DNA from: Ornithinicoccus sp045032955
GTDB taxonomy: Bacteria; Actinomycetota; Actinomycetes; Actinomycetales; Dermatophilaceae
Length of the DNA: 64,000 nucleotides
Assembly: GCF_045032955.1 (NCBI RefSeq)
Contig: NZ_JBJFZU010000003.1
Location: 341,713-405,712, forward strand
Direction: 5' to 3'
Every line of letters begins with the position of its first letter. Positions within the stretch are counted from its first letter, which is position 1. Shown in pieces: positions 37,554 to 46,115 of this stretch. The notes under the pieces were generated by a model. That model saw only the letters and a list, made by a program, of their open reading frames with translations, made no database searches and was not told the origin of the DNA. Position numbers and translations under genes: made by a program.

Positions 37554-39695
37554 ATGAAGCTGGCGACCGGTTCCGCCGCCCTGGCGGCCCTGCTGATGAT
37601 GGGGACCCAGGCCACCGCGGCACCCCCCGCACCCAAGCCCTCGGGGCTGGAGGTGTCCACCGTCTCCAGCGCCCCCGACCTGGTCACCGCCGGGGACGCG
37701 CTGGTCGAGGTGTCGGTGCCCCGCAACGTGCCTCAGCACCGGGTGCGGATCGACCTCGACGGCACCGACGTGCGCGACGCCTTCACCTGGGACGAGCAGC
37801 GACGGGTGCTGATCGGTGTGGTGGAGGGGATGGAGCTCGGCGAGAACACCATCACCGCCCGGCCCCCGGGCAACGGTCGCGCCGGCGACTCGCTCACCGT
37901 GGTCAACCACCCGGACGAGGGGCCGCTGTTCTCCGGGCCGCACGAGGAGCCCTTCATCTGCGAGACCGACCTGTTCACCCTGCCGGTGGTCGGCGGCACG
38001 CTCGGTGAGCCGCTGGACGAGAACTGCTCGACGCAGGACCGGGTCGACTACTTCTACCGGACCACCGCGGACACCTACCAGGCGTGGCCGGCCGATGCCG
38101 CCGCCTATCCGGAGGACCTGGCGACGACGACCACCACCCAGGGGGTCGAGGTGCCCTTCATCGTGCGGATGGAGACCGGCACCGCGAACCGCGGCATCTA
38201 CCAGCACACGACCCTGCACGACCCGCTGACCGAGCCCGAGCCGTCCCCGGCGCAGCGCGGCCAGGGGTGGAACGGCAAGGTCGTCTACACCCTGGGCGGC
38301 GGCTGTGCCGGCGGCTGGTTCCGGCAGGGCAACACCACCGGCGGGGTCACCGACGCCTGGATGCTCGGCCAGGGGTATGCCCTCACCTCCTCCAGCCTCA
38401 ACGTCTTCGGGCAGAACTGCTCGGACCTGCTCACCTCCGAGACGGCCCAGATGACGAAGGAGGCGTTCATCCAGACCTACGGTCCGGACGAGTTCACCAT
38501 CGGCTTCGGCTGCTCCGGCGGCAGCTACCAGGCGCACCAGGCCGCGGACAACTACCCCGGCATCTTCGACGGCATCGTCGTCGGCTGCTCCTTCCCCGAG
38601 GTCGGCTTCGGCACCGTCAACTTCATCACCGACGCCCGGCTGCTGGACAACTACTTCTCCGGTGCGACGGGGTGGACCGAGGAGCAGCAGCGCCAGGTCA
38701 CCGGGTTCCAGACGCTGGCCACGATGAGCAACGTCGCCGGCGGCGCCCAGCGCATCGACCCCCGGGTGTTCTGCCCCGCCGTGCTCCCCGAGGAGTTGCG
38801 CTACGACCCGGACACCAACCCCGGGGGTGCCCGCTGCGACGTCTACGACCACACGGTCAACGTCTACGGCACGGACCCGGAGACCGGGTTCGCACTCCGG
38901 CCGCTGGACAACGGCGGCATCCAGTACGGGTTGGGCGCGCTGCAGGACGGCACCATCACCGTCGACCAGTTCCTCGACCTCAACGAAGGCGTCGGTGGCT
39001 TCGACCAGGACGGCGGCTTCCAGGAGGCGCGGAGCGAGGCGGACCTGCCCGCGGTCGCGGCGGCATACCGGACGGGGCGGCTGACCAACGGTGGCGGTGG
39101 CCTGGCGAGCACCCCGATCATCGACTACCGCGCGTACTTCGACGACGCCGCCAACGGCGACATCCACGTCCGTTACCACACCAACTCGATGCGGGAGCGG
39201 CTGCGCGAGGCCAACGGCTCGGTGGTCAACCACGTCAGCCTGCTCGAGGACGACCGGTACGGCCTGTTCAGCACCGGCAGCCCGCTGCTGCAGCACGGCT
39301 TCACCCAGATGGACGCCTGGCTCAGCGGGCTGGATCTCGAGGGCGAGCGACCCACGCTGGACGAGATCGGTCAGGCCCGCCCGGCGGCCCTGGTCGAGGG
39401 CTGCCAGACCCGGGAGGAATCCCCGACCTTCGTCGCCGAGACGCTGGACCGGGACCCCGAGGGCACCTGCGAGGAGCTCTACCCCTCGGCCAGCTTCCCC
39501 CGCGAGGTGGCCGGGGAGTCGGTGCGCGCGGACGTCATCGACTGCCGGACCACCGAGCCGCGGCGTGAGGACTACCCGGCGATGAGCGATGCCCAGTGGA
39601 CGCGTCTGGGCGAGGTCTTCGCCGAGGGCGTCTGCGACTACACGGTGCCCGGGGTGGAGCAGCAGGACCTGGCCGGGACCTGGCTGCGCTTCTGA
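37554..39695 (+). CDS. Secreted DUF6351-like alpha/beta hydrolase
   Basis: This is a 713-residue exported protein. A Sec signal peptide (MKLATGSAALAALLMMGTQA, then TAAP) is followed by a short beta domain (VSTVSSAPDLVTAGDALVEV) and a large hydrolase part. It includes GKVVYTLGGGCAGGWFRQGN (oxyanion/entry), FTIGFGCSGGSYQAHQAADN (nucleophile elbow GCSGGS near residue 318), paired cysteines (FGQNC, GCS, VGCS), NGDIHVRYHTNSMRERLREA and NHVSLLEDD. The layout matches DUF6351, secreted hydrolases of unknown natural substrate, distantly like tannase/feruloyl esterase or polymer depolymerases. GAAGGA precedes ATG 37554. The LacI-type operator links it to the sugar importer at 23-31 kb. Repeat copy 3 lies just after the stop. 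Confidence 0.78.
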   Translation: MKLATGSAALAALLMMGTQATAAPPAPKPSGLEVSTVSSAPDLVTAGDALVEVSVPRNVPQHRVRIDLDGTDVRDAFTWDEQRRVLIGVVEGMELGENTITARPPGNGRAGDSLTVVNHPDEGPLFSGPHEEPFICETDLFTLPVVGGTLGEPLDENCSTQDRVDYFYRTTADTYQAWPADAAAYPEDLATTTTTQGVEVPFIVRMETGTANRGIYQHTTLHDPLTEPEPSPAQRGQGWNGKVVYTLGGGCAGGWFRQGNTTGGVTDAWMLGQGYALTSSSLNVFGQNCSDLLTSETAQMTKEAFIQTYGPDEFTIGFGCSGGSYQAHQAADNYPGIFDGIVVGCSFPEVGFGTVNFITDARLLDNYFSGATGWTEEQQRQVTGFQTLATMSNVAGGAQRIDPRVFCPAVLPEELRYDPDTNPGGARCDVYDHTVNVYGTDPETGFALRPLDNGGIQYGLGALQDGTITVDQFLDLNEGVGGFDQDGGFQEARSEADLPAVAAAYRTGRLTNGGGGLASTPIIDYRAYFDDAANGDIHVRYHTNSMRERLREANGSVVNHVSLLEDDRYGLFSTGSPLLQHGFTQMDAWLSGLDLEGERPTLDEIGQARPAALVEGCQTREESPTFVAETLDRDPEGTCEELYPSASFPREVAGESVRADVIDCRTTEPRREDYPAMSDAQWTRLGEVFAEGVCDYTVPGVEQQDLAGTWLRF

Positions 39696-39699
39696 GGCT

Positions 39700-39763
39700 G
39701 GTGCGGAAACGGTGTGACACATCCGTCGCCCTGACGACGGATGTGTCACACCGTTCCTGCACA
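39700..39763. repeat. 27-bp inverted repeat hairpin, copy 3 of 3
   Basis: Arms at 39700-39726 and 39737-39763 flank a 10-nt loop (39727-39736). The right arm is identical to the right arm of copy 1; the left arm has a few changes at its outer end (GTGCGGAAACGG). It starts 4 nt after the DUF6351 stop. Confidence 0.85.
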
Positions 39764-39797
39764 GGGATGGGTATGCCCGTCCGCGCATGGATGGCGC

Positions 39798-39803
39798 TAC
39801 CCT
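39798..39803 (+). promoter_or_regulatory. Putative leaderless -10 box (TACCCT) for the SDR gene
   Basis: TACCCT ends 9 nt before GTG 39813, with no Shine-Dalgarno sequence. Confidence 0.45.
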
Positions 39804-39812
39804 GCCTGCACC

Positions 39813-40631
39813 GTGACAAGGACGACACGCACCCCCGCTGACCTGCGCGACACCGTCGTGCTGGTCACCGGTGCCCGCGGCAGCATCGGCTCGGCCACGA
39901 CCGCCGCCTTCGCGGCCCGCGGGGCCACCGTCGTGGGCCTCGACCTGCCGGACACGGGCGGTGCCGGGTCAGGCACCGACGGGATCCTCGCCTGCGACCT
40001 CACCGACGAGGCCCAGGTCCGGGCCACGGTGCAGCAGGTGGTCGCCACCCACGGCCGGCTGGACGTGCTCGTCAACAACGCCGGGATCTCGGCCATCGGC
40101 AGCATCGAGGACCACGACCTGGCCACCCACCGTCAGGTCCTCGAGGTCAACCACCTCGGTGCCCTCGCCGTCACCCTGGCCGCCCTGCCGCACCTGCGCT
40201 CCGCCGCCGGCGCCGTCGTGACGATCGGCTCGGTCGCCGGCTTCGCGCCGGTCGTGGGCCGCCCCGCCTACGTCGCCGCCAAGCATGCGGTCACCGGGCT
40301 GATGGAGGCGCTGCGCCCCGAGCTCGCCGCCGACGGCGTGCACGTCGCAATGGTCCACCCGACCTTCGTCACCACCGCCCTGGCCACCGCCGCAGGAAGC
40401 CGCGACCGGTCCACCACCGGCACCCGGGTCAGCCCCCGGCAGGTGGCCGAGGCCGTCGTCGATTCGGTCACCCACCGCCGCGACCGGGTCCTCGTCGGGC
40501 GCACCGCCCGCCTCGCCTGGCACGCGCACCGCCTCGCGCCCCGCACCTACGCCCGCCTGATGACCCGCCGCCTGAGCACTCGTTCGAACACCCGCCCGAG
40601 CTCCCACCCCCAGGAGACACCACCCGCATGA
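39813..40631 (+). CDS. Short-chain dehydrogenase/reductase (SDR)
   Basis: This is a 272-residue NAD(P)-dependent SDR. Motifs: VLVTGARGSIGSATTAAFA (TGxxxGxG), DVLVNNAGISAIGS (NNAG), VTIGSVAGFAPVVGRPAYVA (catalytic Ser), and AYVAAKHAVTG (YxxxK). The C-terminal basic tail (LMTRRLSTRSNTRPSSH) is amphipathic, like SDRs that act on membrane-bound or lipid substrates. GTG 39813 is selected by the TACCCT box. It overlaps the monooxygenase gene by 4 nt, and the SDR plus flavin monooxygenase pair suggests oxidation of an alcohol or ketone. It is the first gene of a four-gene run. Confidence 0.87.
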   Translation: MTRTTRTPADLRDTVVLVTGARGSIGSATTAAFAARGATVVGLDLPDTGGAGSGTDGILACDLTDEAQVRATVQQVVATHGRLDVLVNNAGISAIGSIEDHDLATHRQVLEVNHLGALAVTLAALPHLRSAAGAVVTIGSVAGFAPVVGRPAYVAAKHAVTGLMEALRPELAADGVHVAMVHPTFVTTALATAAGSRDRSTTGTRVSPRQVAEAVVDSVTHRRDRVLVGRTARLAWHAHRLAPRTYARLMTRRLSTRSNTRPSSHPQETPPA

Positions 40632-41983
40632 GCCCCGCCGACCACCTCACCCACGCCGTCATCGGCGCCGGCCCCTCCGGGCTGGCCACGGCCAGGGCGC
40701 TGCAACGCCAGGGACTGCCCTGGACCGGCTACGAGCTCAGCCACGACGTGGGGGGGCTGTGGGACATCGACGGACCGCGCAGCACCGTGTATGCCTCCGC
40801 CCACCTCATCTCCTCCCGCACCACCACCGAGTTCACCGAGCACCCGATGCCGCCGGGCACCCCCGACTACCCCTCGCACACCCACCTGCTGGCCTACTTC
40901 CGCTCCTACGCCGACCGCTTCGGGCTGCGCGAGCACTACCGCTTCGGCACCGAGGTGGTGGCGGTGGAGCCGGTGGGCGGCAGCAACAGCGGCGGCGATG
41001 GCGGCACCGAGCAGCGCTGGCTGGTGACCGCCACCGGCCCCGACGGCGCCACCACCCGGACCGAGCACGCCGGGGTAGTCGTCGCCAACGGCACCCTCTC
41101 CGAGCCGAACCGGCCCCGGCTGCCCGGTCACTTCGACGGCGAGATCCTGCACACAGCGGACTACAAGCACCCGGAGGTGCTGGCCGGGCGGCGGGTGCTG
41201 GTGGTGGGTGCGGGCAACTCCGGCTGCGACATCGTGGTGGACGCGGTGCACCACGCCGCCGCCGTCGACCTCAGCGTCCGGCGCGGATACCACTTCGTGC
41301 CCAAGTACGTCTTCGGCCGCCCGGCCGACACCCTCAACCAGGGGCGCCCGCTGCCGGCCAGGCTCAAGCAGGCGCTGGACTCGCGGCTGCTGCGGATGTT
41401 CACCGGCGACCCCACCCGCTTCGGCTTCCCGGAGCCGGACCACAAGCTCTACGAGTCGCACCCGATCGTCAACTCGCTGGTGCTGCACCACCTGGGCCAC
41501 GGGGACGCCACCGTGCGCCCGGACGTGGAACGCCTCGACGGTGACGGGGTCGTCTTCCGGGACGGCAGCCGGCACGCGTACGACACGGTCGTCCTGGCCA
41601 CCGGCTACCGGCTGCACTACCCCTTCCTGGACTCCTCGCTGCTGGCCTGGCCCCCGGAGCGGGCAGCCCCCGAGCTGTACCTGCAGATCGTCAGCCCGGA
41701 CGTCGAGGGGCTCTTCGTCGTCGGCATGGTGGAGGCCGCCGGGATCGGCTGGCAGGGACGCTACGAGCAGGCCGAGCTGGTCGCGGCATACCTCGCCGCG
41801 CGGGAGCGCGCCCCGCAGCGGGCGGCGACCCTCCGGGCAGCGGCACGGGACCGGTCCACCTGGCCGGACCTGACCGGCGGCTACGACTACCTCGGGCTGG
41901 ACCGGATGGCCTACTACGTCAACAAGGACGCCTACCGGCGCGCGGTGCGCGCGCAGGTCGCCGAGCTGGGAGGGGCCTCGTGA
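40628..41983 (+). CDS. Flavin-containing monooxygenase (FMO/BVMO-like)
   Basis: This is a 451-residue class B flavoprotein monooxygenase. It shows the FAD-binding VIGAGPSGLATARALQRQGL, the second Rossmann NADPH motif VLVVGAGNSGCDIVVDAV (near residue 197), and the third FAD motif DTVVLATGYRLHYPFLDSSL. ESHPIVNSLVLHHLGHGD and the KHPEVLAG segment are FMO-like rather than the FxGxxxHxxxWP of Baeyer-Villiger enzymes, which I do not see intact. It hydroxylates or oxygenates a ketone, amine or sulfide. Coupled by ATGA to the SDR and by GTGA to the transporter. Confidence 0.85.
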   Translation: MSPADHLTHAVIGAGPSGLATARALQRQGLPWTGYELSHDVGGLWDIDGPRSTVYASAHLISSRTTTEFTEHPMPPGTPDYPSHTHLLAYFRSYADRFGLREHYRFGTEVVAVEPVGGSNSGGDGGTEQRWLVTATGPDGATTRTEHAGVVVANGTLSEPNRPRLPGHFDGEILHTADYKHPEVLAGRRVLVVGAGNSGCDIVVDAVHHAAAVDLSVRRGYHFVPKYVFGRPADTLNQGRPLPARLKQALDSRLLRMFTGDPTRFGFPEPDHKLYESHPIVNSLVLHHLGHGDATVRPDVERLDGDGVVFRDGSRHAYDTVVLATGYRLHYPFLDSSLLAWPPERAAPELYLQIVSPDVEGLFVVGMVEAAGIGWQGRYEQAELVAAYLAARERAPQRAATLRAAARDRSTWPDLTGGYDYLGLDRMAYYVNKDAYRRAVRAQVAELGGAS

Positions 41984-42951
41984 CCGACGTCGACGACATC
42001 CGGATCGCCTTCGACGAGGGCTCGCTGACCACGCTGCGGATCGTCCTCGGGCTCATCCTGCTGGGGGTGGCGCTGGACACCCGGGTCTCCGACTTCGCGC
42101 GGGCGGTCCGCCGGCCGTGGGCGATCCTGGTGGTCGTCGTCGCCCAGTTCCTGCTGCTGCCCGGGATCACCTTCCTGCTCACCCTGGCGCTGGACCTGCG
42201 CGGGTCGCTGGCGCTCGGGCTGATCCTGGTCGCCTGCTGCCCGCCGGGGAACGTCTCCAACATCCTCACCCACCGGGCCGGGGGAGACGTGGCGCTGTCG
42301 GTGTCGATGACCGCGGTCGGCAACGTGCTGGCGATCGTGCTGATGCCACTGAACATGGCCTTCTGGGGGTCCCTGCACCCGACCGGCTCAGCGCTGCTGC
42401 AGGAGATCTCGCTCAGCCCGGCGTCGATGCTGGGGGAGGTGCTGGTGGTGATCGGGATCCCGTTCGTCGTCGGCATCGCGGTCGCGCACCGGTTCCCGGG
42501 CATCGCCGCGAAGGCCCGACGGGTGGTCGGGCCGGTCGCCGTCCTCGGCCTGGGCGCGATCATCGTCGTCGGGGTCGCGAACAACTGGGCCATCTTCACC
42601 GCGCACATCGGCCTGGTCGTCGTCGCCGTCCTGGTCCACGACGCGCTCGCCCTGCTGCTGGGGTATGCCATCGGCCGGGCCGCGCGGCTGCCGTCGGCGT
42701 CGGTCAAGGCCTGCACCTTCGAGGTGGGCATCCGCAACGCCGGGCTGGGGCTGCTGCTGGTCTTCAGCTTCTTCGACGGCCTCGGCGGGATGGCCCTGGT
42801 CGCGGCCTGGTGGGGGATCTGGGACATGGTCGCCGGGCTGCTCGTGGCGACGCTGTGGCGGCGCCGGTCCAGGGGAGCACCGTCGTCCCCGGCGACGACT
42901 GGGGCGACGGGGGCGATGGGGTCGGCGGGACCGGCGGGGGCAGACGGGTGA
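41980..42951 (+). CDS. Bile acid:sodium symporter (BASS)-family transporter
   Basis: This is a 323-residue integral membrane protein with about nine to ten helices. Conserved BASS features: LRIVLGLILLGVALDTRVSD, LALGLILVACCPPGNVSNIL (the CCPPGNVSN motif that binds sodium), THRAGGDVALSVSMTAVGNV (second sodium site) and GIRNAGLGLLLVFSFFDGLG. It would move an organic anion with Na+. GTG 41980 overlaps the FMO stop. A substrate related to the SDR/FMO reaction is inferred. A Gly/Ala/Ser tail (GATGAMGSAGPAGADG) ends the protein. Confidence 0.86.
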   Translation: MTDVDDIRIAFDEGSLTTLRIVLGLILLGVALDTRVSDFARAVRRPWAILVVVVAQFLLLPGITFLLTLALDLRGSLALGLILVACCPPGNVSNILTHRAGGDVALSVSMTAVGNVLAIVLMPLNMAFWGSLHPTGSALLQEISLSPASMLGEVLVVIGIPFVVGIAVAHRFPGIAAKARRVVGPVAVLGLGAIIVVGVANNWAIFTAHIGLVVVAVLVHDALALLLGYAIGRAARLPSASVKACTFEVGIRNAGLGLLLVFSFFDGLGGMALVAAWWGIWDMVAGLLVATLWRRRSRGAPSSPATTGATGAMGSAGPAGADG

Positions 42952-43301
42952 GCGCGGACGAGGACGCGCGCTGGCTGGTCGTCAACGGCCGACGCTGGCG
43001 ACGCCAGGACCCGGACCTGCCCGAGGAGGCCGCCGCCCGGCTGCTCTCCCACCTGGGCCGGGGCCGCTCGGCGGTGCGCGCCCTGCGCAAGGACGGGGAG
43101 GACCCGGCGCCCGCGCGGCACCGGGTCTCGCTGGCCAAGCACGGGCTGGGGGAGCGCGGCACCCCCTGGTGGGAGCAGGACGCCGAGGCGAAAGAGCACC
43201 GCTGGCAGGAGGCGCTCGCCGAGTTGGACCGGCTCGACGAGGACAGCGACGACGAGCACAGCGACGACAAGGACAGCGACGGCAAGGACCCAGGTGCCTG
43301 A
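42948..43301 (+). CDS. Conserved hypothetical protein (annotated Tol-like in relatives)
   Basis: This 117-residue protein begins ADEDARWLVVNGRRWRRQDP with DLPEEAAARLLSHLGRGRSA, VRALR and HRVSLAKHGLGERGTPWWE, then a helical part and a very acidic end (DEDSDDEHSDDKDSDGKDPG). Homologues with the same RWLVVxGRRWR opening are common in actinobacteria and proteobacteria and often carry the misleading label biopolymer transporter Tol. Function unknown. GTG 42948 overlaps the BASS stop by 4 nt, making it the last gene of the coupled run. Confidence 0.7.
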   Translation: MSADEDARWLVVNGRRWRRQDPDLPEEAAARLLSHLGRGRSAVRALRKDGEDPAPARHRVSLAKHGLGERGTPWWEQDAEAKEHRWQEALAELDRLDEDSDDEHSDDKDSDGKDPGA

Positions 43302-43314
43302 GGGTGCCGACGGC

Positions 43315-43320
43315 TATCGT
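43315..43320 (+). promoter_or_regulatory. Putative leaderless -10 box (TATCGT) for the epimerase gene
   Basis: TATCGT ends 6 nt before ATG 43327. Confidence 0.4.
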
Positions 43321-43326
43321 GCCGAC

Positions 43327-44427
43327 ATGAGCAGCGGCACGCCCCTGACGGTGCTGGTCACCGGCGGGTCCGGTTTCCTCGGCAGCTCGGTGGTGCCCGG
43401 GCTCGCTTCCGAGGGACACCACGTGATCAGTGCCGACCTGCGGGACCCGGCGCCCCCGGCCGCGTCTCGCGAGCCGGCCGCCAGCGGCACGGGCACGGCG
43501 ACCGGCAGTGTCCGGCACGTGCGGATGGACGTGCGGGACCGGCATACCGTGTCCCGGGTCGTGGCCGAGCACCGACCGGACGTGGTGGTGCACCTCGCGT
43601 CCGTCGTCACCCCGGGCAAGGACTCCGACCGGGCGCTCGAGCGGGCCGTCGACGTGGACGGCACCCGGCACGTCCTGGACGCCTGCCGCGAGCACGGGGT
43701 GCGCCGCATCGTGGTGTCCTCCAGCGGCGCCGCGTACGGCTACCACGCCGACAACCCGGTCCCGCTGACCGAAGACCACTCGCTGCGGGGCAACCCCGAG
43801 TTCGCGTACGCCGACCACAAGCGGCAGGTGGAGGAGATGCTGGCCGTGGAGCGCGAGCGCACCCCGGCGCTGGAGCAGGTGGTGCTGCGGATCGGCACCA
43901 TCCTGGGGGAGCGGGTCGACAACCAGATCACCCGGCTGTGGCAGGGCCGGTTCATCCTGCGCATCGCCGGCCACGACTCGCCGTTCGTGCTGGTCTGGGA
44001 CGAGGACGTGGTGCGGGTGGTGCGGGCCGCGGTGAGCAGCCCGGTGACCGGGGTCTTCAACGTGGCCGGCGAGGGCAGTGTCACCGTCCCCGAGATCGCC
44101 CGGGCCCTCGGGCGGCGGACCCTGGCGGTGCCCGAGCCGGTGCTGCGCGCGGTGCTGCGGGTCGGGAAGAGGCTCCGCCTCACCCCGTACGGTCCCGAGC
44201 AGACGGTGTTCCTGGCGCACCGGCCGGTGCTGGACGCCTCCCGGCTGGCCACGCTCGGGGTCACCGTGACGCCGACCCGGGAGGTGCTGGACCGGTATGC
44301 CGCGTCCCGCCCGGGCGGGACGCGCCAGGACGACCCGGGCGAGGTGTCGATCCCGGCCGGTCCCGTTCGTCACAGGGGTGAGCGGACCGCATTCGGCGGG
44401 TCGCCGAGACGAAGGAGAACGAGATGA
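43327..44427 (+). CDS. NAD-dependent epimerase/dehydratase (extended SDR)
   Basis: This is a 366-residue extended SDR. The N-terminal LTVLVTGGSGFLGSSVVPGL has the TGGxGFxG motif, VVHLASVVTPGKDS is the LAS region, VVSSSGAAYGYHADNPVPLT contains the Ser/Thr active-site strand, and FAYADHKRQVEEML holds YxxxK. VFNVAGEGSVTVPEIARALG and PYGPEQTVFLAHRPVLDASR resemble actinobacterial sugar-nucleotide or lipid-linked epimerases. The last about 40 residues (from PGGTRQDDPGEV on) look disordered. The stop overlaps the YCII gene by 4 nt. Substrate unknown. Confidence 0.83.
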   Translation: MSSGTPLTVLVTGGSGFLGSSVVPGLASEGHHVISADLRDPAPPAASREPAASGTGTATGSVRHVRMDVRDRHTVSRVVAEHRPDVVVHLASVVTPGKDSDRALERAVDVDGTRHVLDACREHGVRRIVVSSSGAAYGYHADNPVPLTEDHSLRGNPEFAYADHKRQVEEMLAVERERTPALEQVVLRIGTILGERVDNQITRLWQGRFILRIAGHDSPFVLVWDEDVVRVVRAAVSSPVTGVFNVAGEGSVTVPEIARALGRRTLAVPEPVLRAVLRVGKRLRLTPYGPEQTVFLAHRPVLDASRLATLGVTVTPTREVLDRYAASRPGGTRQDDPGEVSIPAGPVRHRGERTAFGGSPRRRRTR

Positions 44428-44777
44428 AGTACCTGGTCCTGCTGATGGCCGACGGCGAGGTGCCCGCGTGGTCGGAGCACACCGACGAGCAGAAGGAGTC
44501 CGTGTTCGGGCAGTTCGAGGCGTTCGGTGCGGCCTGCGCGGAACGGGACGGGGTCGCCATCCTGGCCGGTGAGGCCCTGGGATCGGCCGACACGGCCACC
44601 ACGACCCGCACGAGGGGAGGGGAGCGCACGGTCACCGACGGTCCCTTCGCCGAGGCGGTCGAGCAGCTCGGCGGGTTCTACCTGCTGGAGGCGCCCGACC
44701 TGGACGTGGTGCTGGAGCTGACCACCCTGCTGCCCGCCTACGACCTGCAGATCTCCCCGGTGATCGACCCCTCCTGA
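44424..44777 (+). CDS. YCII/DGPF-domain protein
   Basis: This is a 117-residue ferredoxin-like-fold protein: KYLVLLMADGEVPAWSEHTD opens it and ERTVTDGPFAEAVEQLGGFY contains the DGPF motif; ALGSADTATTTR links the two. In genomes it is typically encoded beside an ECF sigma factor of the ECF42 type, as here, and is thought to take part in signal sensing or catalysis of an unknown reaction. AAGGAG precedes ATG 44424. Confidence 0.87.
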   Translation: MKYLVLLMADGEVPAWSEHTDEQKESVFGQFEAFGAACAERDGVAILAGEALGSADTATTTRTRGGERTVTDGPFAEAVEQLGGFYLLEAPDLDVVLELTTLLPAYDLQISPVIDPS

Positions 44778-44780
44778 GCC

Positions 44781-46094
44781 GTGCCGGGACGGATCGACGG
44801 CAGACCCGCCGACGGCGGACCTACTGACGCCGACCACCCCGCCGACGCCGCTCATCCCGCTGACGCCGCGGTGGCACGGGTGGTGCGCGAGGAGTGGGGA
44901 CGCCTGGTCGCCCTGCTCCTCGCGCGCTTCCGCCGCCTGGACCTCGTCGAGGACGCGCTCGGCGACGCCGTCGAGGCCGCGGCCCGGACCTGGCCTCACG
45001 ACGGGGTCCCCGACAACCCCGCCGGGTGGCTGCACCGGGCGGCCCAGCGACGGGTGCTGGACCGGCTGCGGTCCGAGACGATGGCCGGGCGCAGGCACCA
45101 GCTGCTGGCCACCGACCTGGACCGGTCCCACCGGCCCACGATGGCGGACCCCGGCGACCTGGTCGAGGATGATCTGCTCCGCCTCGTCCTCCTGTGCACC
45201 CACCCCGCCCTGGCGCCGGAGGCCGCCGCGGCGCTGACCCTGCGGCTGGTACTCGGCGTCAGCACCCACGACGTGGCCCGGCTCTTCCTGGTGCCGGAGA
45301 CCACCATGGCGGCCAGGATCACCCGGGCCAAGAAGAAGGTCGTCACCGCCGGCATCCCGTTCACCGTCCCCGACGCGAGCACCCTGGCCGAGCGGCTCTC
45401 CGGGGTGGCGGTCACCGCCTACCTCGCGTTCACCGCCGGGTATGCCCCGGGCAGCGGCCCGGACCCGGTCCGGGTCGAGCTGGCGGGCGAAGCGCTGCGG
45501 CTGACCCGGACCGTGCGCGGCCTGCGACCGCAGGACCCGACGTTGACCGCGCTGCTCGCCCTGATGCTGCTGCAGCACTCGCGCCGGGACGCACGCACCG
45601 ACGCCGCCGGGGAACTGGTGCTGCTGCCCGACCAGGACCGGGCCCGCTGGCATCACGACGAGATCGACGAGGCGACGGCACTGCTCGGCTCGGCCCCGCT
45701 GCAGGAGCCGGTGCCACGGCAGGCGGCGGCCTACCTGCTGCAGGCGTTCATCGCCCGGGAGCACGCGCTCGCCGCCGACCCGGGCTCCACCCGGTGGGAC
45801 CGGGTGGTGACGTACTACGACCGGCTGCTCGAGGTCGACCCCTCGCCGGCCGCGTCCCTGGCCCGGGCCGTCGCGGTGGCCGAGGCGCACGGACCCCGGG
45901 CGGGGCTGGCGGCGCTGCAGGGGATCGAGCTGCCGGGCAGCCACCGGCCGGCGGCGGTCCGTGCCCAGCTGCTGGCCCGGGCCGGCGAGCACGACTCCGC
46001 ACGGGCCGCCTTCGACGAGGCGATCGCCCTCTGCCGCAACGACGCCGAGCGCGACCACCTGCTGGCCCGGCGTGCGGCGCTCGACCGGGGCTAG
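44781..46094 (+). CDS. ECF42-type RNA polymerase sigma factor with C-terminal TPR-like extension
   Basis: This is a 437-residue protein. Region sigma2 (about 30-95) includes VREEWGRLVALLLARFRRLD, LVEDALGDAVEAAARTWP and GWLHRAAQRRVLDRLR; sigma4 (about 125-180) includes LVLLCTHPALAPEAAAALTL, RLVLGVSTHDVARLFLVPET, TMAARITRAKKKV. The long C-terminal part (DUF6596 plus TPR-like helices, EIDEATALLGSAPLQEPVPR, YYDRLLEVDPSPAASLARAV) replaces an anti-sigma factor as the controlling element in ECF42. GTG 44781 follows the YCII stop by 3 nt. The N-terminal about 28 residues are Asp/Ala-rich and probably disordered. The downstream targets often include the YCII gene itself. Confidence 0.88.
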   Translation: MPGRIDGRPADGGPTDADHPADAAHPADAAVARVVREEWGRLVALLLARFRRLDLVEDALGDAVEAAARTWPHDGVPDNPAGWLHRAAQRRVLDRLRSETMAGRRHQLLATDLDRSHRPTMADPGDLVEDDLLRLVLLCTHPALAPEAAAALTLRLVLGVSTHDVARLFLVPETTMAARITRAKKKVVTAGIPFTVPDASTLAERLSGVAVTAYLAFTAGYAPGSGPDPVRVELAGEALRLTRTVRGLRPQDPTLTALLALMLLQHSRRDARTDAAGELVLLPDQDRARWHHDEIDEATALLGSAPLQEPVPRQAAAYLLQAFIAREHALAADPGSTRWDRVVTYYDRLLEVDPSPAASLARAVAVAEAHGPRAGLAALQGIELPGSHRPAAVRAQLLARAGEHDSARAAFDEAIALCRNDAERDHLLARRAALDRG

Positions 46095-46115
46095 TCTCGC
46101 GGTGGAGGTGCCTCG

